Source of the DNA: JAMOAW01 sp039908535
GTDB taxonomy: Bacteria > Pseudomonadota > Magnetococcia > Magnetococcales > JADFZT01
Length of the DNA: 64,000 bases
Direction: 5' to 3'
Assembly: GCA_039908535.1 (NCBI GenBank)
Contig: JAMOAW010000013.1
Location: 27,576 to 91,575, forward strand
Below, piece after piece: positions 62,474 to 64,000 of this stretch. The position numbers and the translations under genes were made by a program. Numbering within the stretch: position 1 is the stretch's first letter; every line of letters begins with the position of its first letter. A model generated the notes under the pieces. The model saw only the letters and a program-made list of their open reading frames with translations, was not told the DNA's origin and made no database searches.

Positions 62474-63752
62474 TTATGGCCCTTCCTACAGGATCCACAC
62501 GCCGTTTACGCACCATTGGCACCGCCCCGAATAAACCATCCAAATAAAATTGTTGCAACGTCTCCCCCGCTTCAAGCTTGATATCAAAATCAGATAATGG
62601 GGAAATATGTGACACATATTCACGATCTTTATTAATCAACCATATCTGGTCAGGTCGAATGATCCGATCATCCAGCAAAGCGGTATCGTGAGTGGTGGCG
62701 ATCAACTGCGAGCCATGAATATTTCGTTCTGGATCATGAATTAAATCCAAAAGAAAACGAACTAATCGATGGTGCAACCCAGATTCGATTTCATCAACGA
62801 AAAAAACCTTCCCTTCACTAAAAAACTCCCAAAAATGACCAGCCCAATCAAACATTTTATTCGTTCCTGTGGATTCCTGGCTCAACGTAAAAGAAACTTG
62901 TTCTTCTGTCTGTGGGATAGTCCGTACCATTTCAGTAGTCCGTACTATTTCAGGAATACTATCAAACATTTTGTACCATCCAAAATATTTTTTCATGTCT
63001 TTCTCTTTTAATCTAAGATTTTCAACACCAAAATCGGCAGCCTTCATAAATCTCAAAACCCAATCCATCCCACTTTTTTTTCTTAAAAATGCAGGTGGCT
63101 GAATTGATGATATTTTTTCATTTGAATCAATACATTTTAACCGTTTATAAAACCAACGATAAGTTGATGCTAACTCTGGCCAACGTTTTTTTTTCTCCTG
63201 CCCAAACTGAGTAATGGCCAACCAATCCTCTGGAACACTCTGTAAAACATTCTCAATCCCTTCCAACCCATCTGACTCAACTTGGTAAACATCTTCAGCA
63301 GGGTCATATTCACGACGAAATAAAATATTGTTCTCCTCAACGCCAGTAAAGATATAACACCATTCACTCCACACCCTTTTTTTATCCACCTTAAACCCAT
63401 ACTGACAACGCCGTCCCTCCATCACAAAGATCATTTGAAAGGCAGACGGCTCAAAACGAGACTTGGCATCCAGGAGAAAAGGTTTGACTTTGATCGATTT
63501 TTCAACTTCCTTGCGATTGGAGTTCAAAACGAACTCCCGCATAAAAGAGACAGCATGGATCAAATGCGATTTTCCAGAGGCATTCGGACCATAAACCAAG
63601 GCAGAGCGTAACAACTGTTTGGGCTGATCTTCTAAAATTCCAGTGTCAAAACAATGCTCAGATAAACTTGAAATATTTTCATCTGGCGTCATCTCTAACC
63701 TTTGCGGTTCTTTGAAGGAGCCATAATTTGCAACGGTAAACTCAATCAACAT
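62466..63752 (-). CDS. RloA/AbiLi-like AAA ATPase
   Basis: The 428-residue ATPase of the OLD/ABC-like type opens FTVANYGSFKEPQRLEM, with Walker A YGPNASGKSHL (~45-55), Walker B KVFFVDEIESGLHHRLVRFL and the switch QLIATTHDTALLD. A coiled middle region separates the halves. ATG at 63752 behind AAAGGA is chosen over the upstream start at 63782. It is translationally coupled to RloB, forming a two-gene AbiL-like defence module. Confidence 0.87.
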   Translation of the reverse strand: MLIEFTVANYGSFKEPQRLEMTPDENISSLSEHCFDTGILEDQPKQLLRSALVYGPNASGKSHLIHAVSFMREFVLNSNRKEVEKSIKVKPFLLDAKSRFEPSAFQMIFVMEGRRCQYGFKVDKKRVWSEWCYIFTGVEENNILFRREYDPAEDVYQVESDGLEGIENVLQSVPEDWLAITQFGQEKKKRWPELASTYRWFYKRLKCIDSNEKISSIQPPAFLRKKSGMDWVLRFMKAADFGVENLRLKEKDMKKYFGWYKMFDSIPEIVRTTEMVRTIPQTEEQVSFTLSQESTGTNKMFDWAGHFWEFFSEGKVFFVDEIESGLHHRLVRFLLDLIHDPERNIHGSQLIATTHDTALLDDRIIRPDQIWLINKDREYVSHISPLSDFDIKLEAGETLQQFYLDGLFGAVPMVRKRRVDPVGRAING

Positions 63753-63887
63753 AGAATAAATAAATCCTTTAAAAAAAGCCAACCCACCAGCATCCCCTCA
63801 CCTAAAACCAATTCATAAAGACAAAATAACAAAAAATTTAATGAGATAAAAGCCAAGAGGCGAACCCACCAGAGCCAAAACAAAAAA

Positions 63888-63921
63888 GCCCCGCGACTGG
63901 TTAAAGTCGCGGGGCTTTTTT
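63888..63921. terminator. Bidirectional rho-independent terminator
   Basis: GCCCCGCGAC (63888-63897) pairs with GTCGCGGGGC (63906-63915) around an 8-base loop. Both sides carry a T-run for their own direction (TTTTTT at 63916 on plus, and the AAAAAA before 63888 for minus). It ends the tRNA transcript on the minus strand and may also stop transcription from the left. Confidence 0.85.
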
Positions 63922-63926
63922 AATTT

Positions 63927-64000
<74 letters not shown>

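Overview
The window reads as a chromosomal segment of a Gram-negative proteobacterium. Conserved blocks support this: the ilvB-ilvH-ilvC-psd-pssA-leuA run, and lepA-lepB-DUF4845-rnc-era-recO. A FliX-like protein, several chemotaxis and two-component genes and a very abundant family of G-run/C-run palindromic repeats would fit an alphaproteobacterium-related lineage such as the Magnetococcales. That lineage guess is inference only; no magnetosome gene is present.

Region 1 (1-12.97 kb) is mixed housekeeping: two tandem cyclic-nucleotide-binding proteins, a HAD phosphatase, two small unknown proteins, an HNH protein overlapping glnE, a PHP phosphoesterase, an LsrF-type thiolase/aldolase, a fused class II aldolase-SDR enzyme, enolase and a drug/metabolite transporter. 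Region 2 (13.1-26.2 kb) holds the branched-chain amino acid/phospholipid operon, fliX-like, and the lepA-to-recO operon.

Region 3 (26.7-47.2 kb) is an accessory nonribosomal peptide locus. It carries a two-module NRPS (C-A-T-C-A-T-E, no thioesterase), a membrane-anchored sulfotransferase, a PLP-dependent decarboxylase, an alpha/beta-hydrolase, an Sfp-type phosphopantetheinyl transferase, a beta-lactamase-like serine hydrolase, a PqqD-like/dead-M50/HlyD fusion and two inverted paralogous TPR proteins. The first adenylation domain has a pocket close to the published beta-alanine code. Several genes here are separated by a second class of repeat with GTAACCGTTCA terminal inverted repeats.

Region 4 (47.7-58.7 kb) is signalling: a REC-kinase hybrid, Nudix, YgjP-like protease, nucleoside deaminase, CheX-like protein, a secreted protein interrupted at a G12 tract, a response regulator, a chemoreceptor with CZB and hemerythrin domains, a PAS hybrid kinase, an Hpt protein and a broken receiver gene. 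Region 5 (58.7-64 kb) is mobile and defence DNA: the 3' end of a group II intron, a phage terminase pair, a divergent C1-like repressor with a candidate operator, an AbiL/RloAB-like ATPase-RloB pair, and an initiator tRNA cut by the window edge.

At least 18 repeat copies lie almost only between genes, often touching stop codons. They probably act as transcription stops or are non-autonomous mobile elements.
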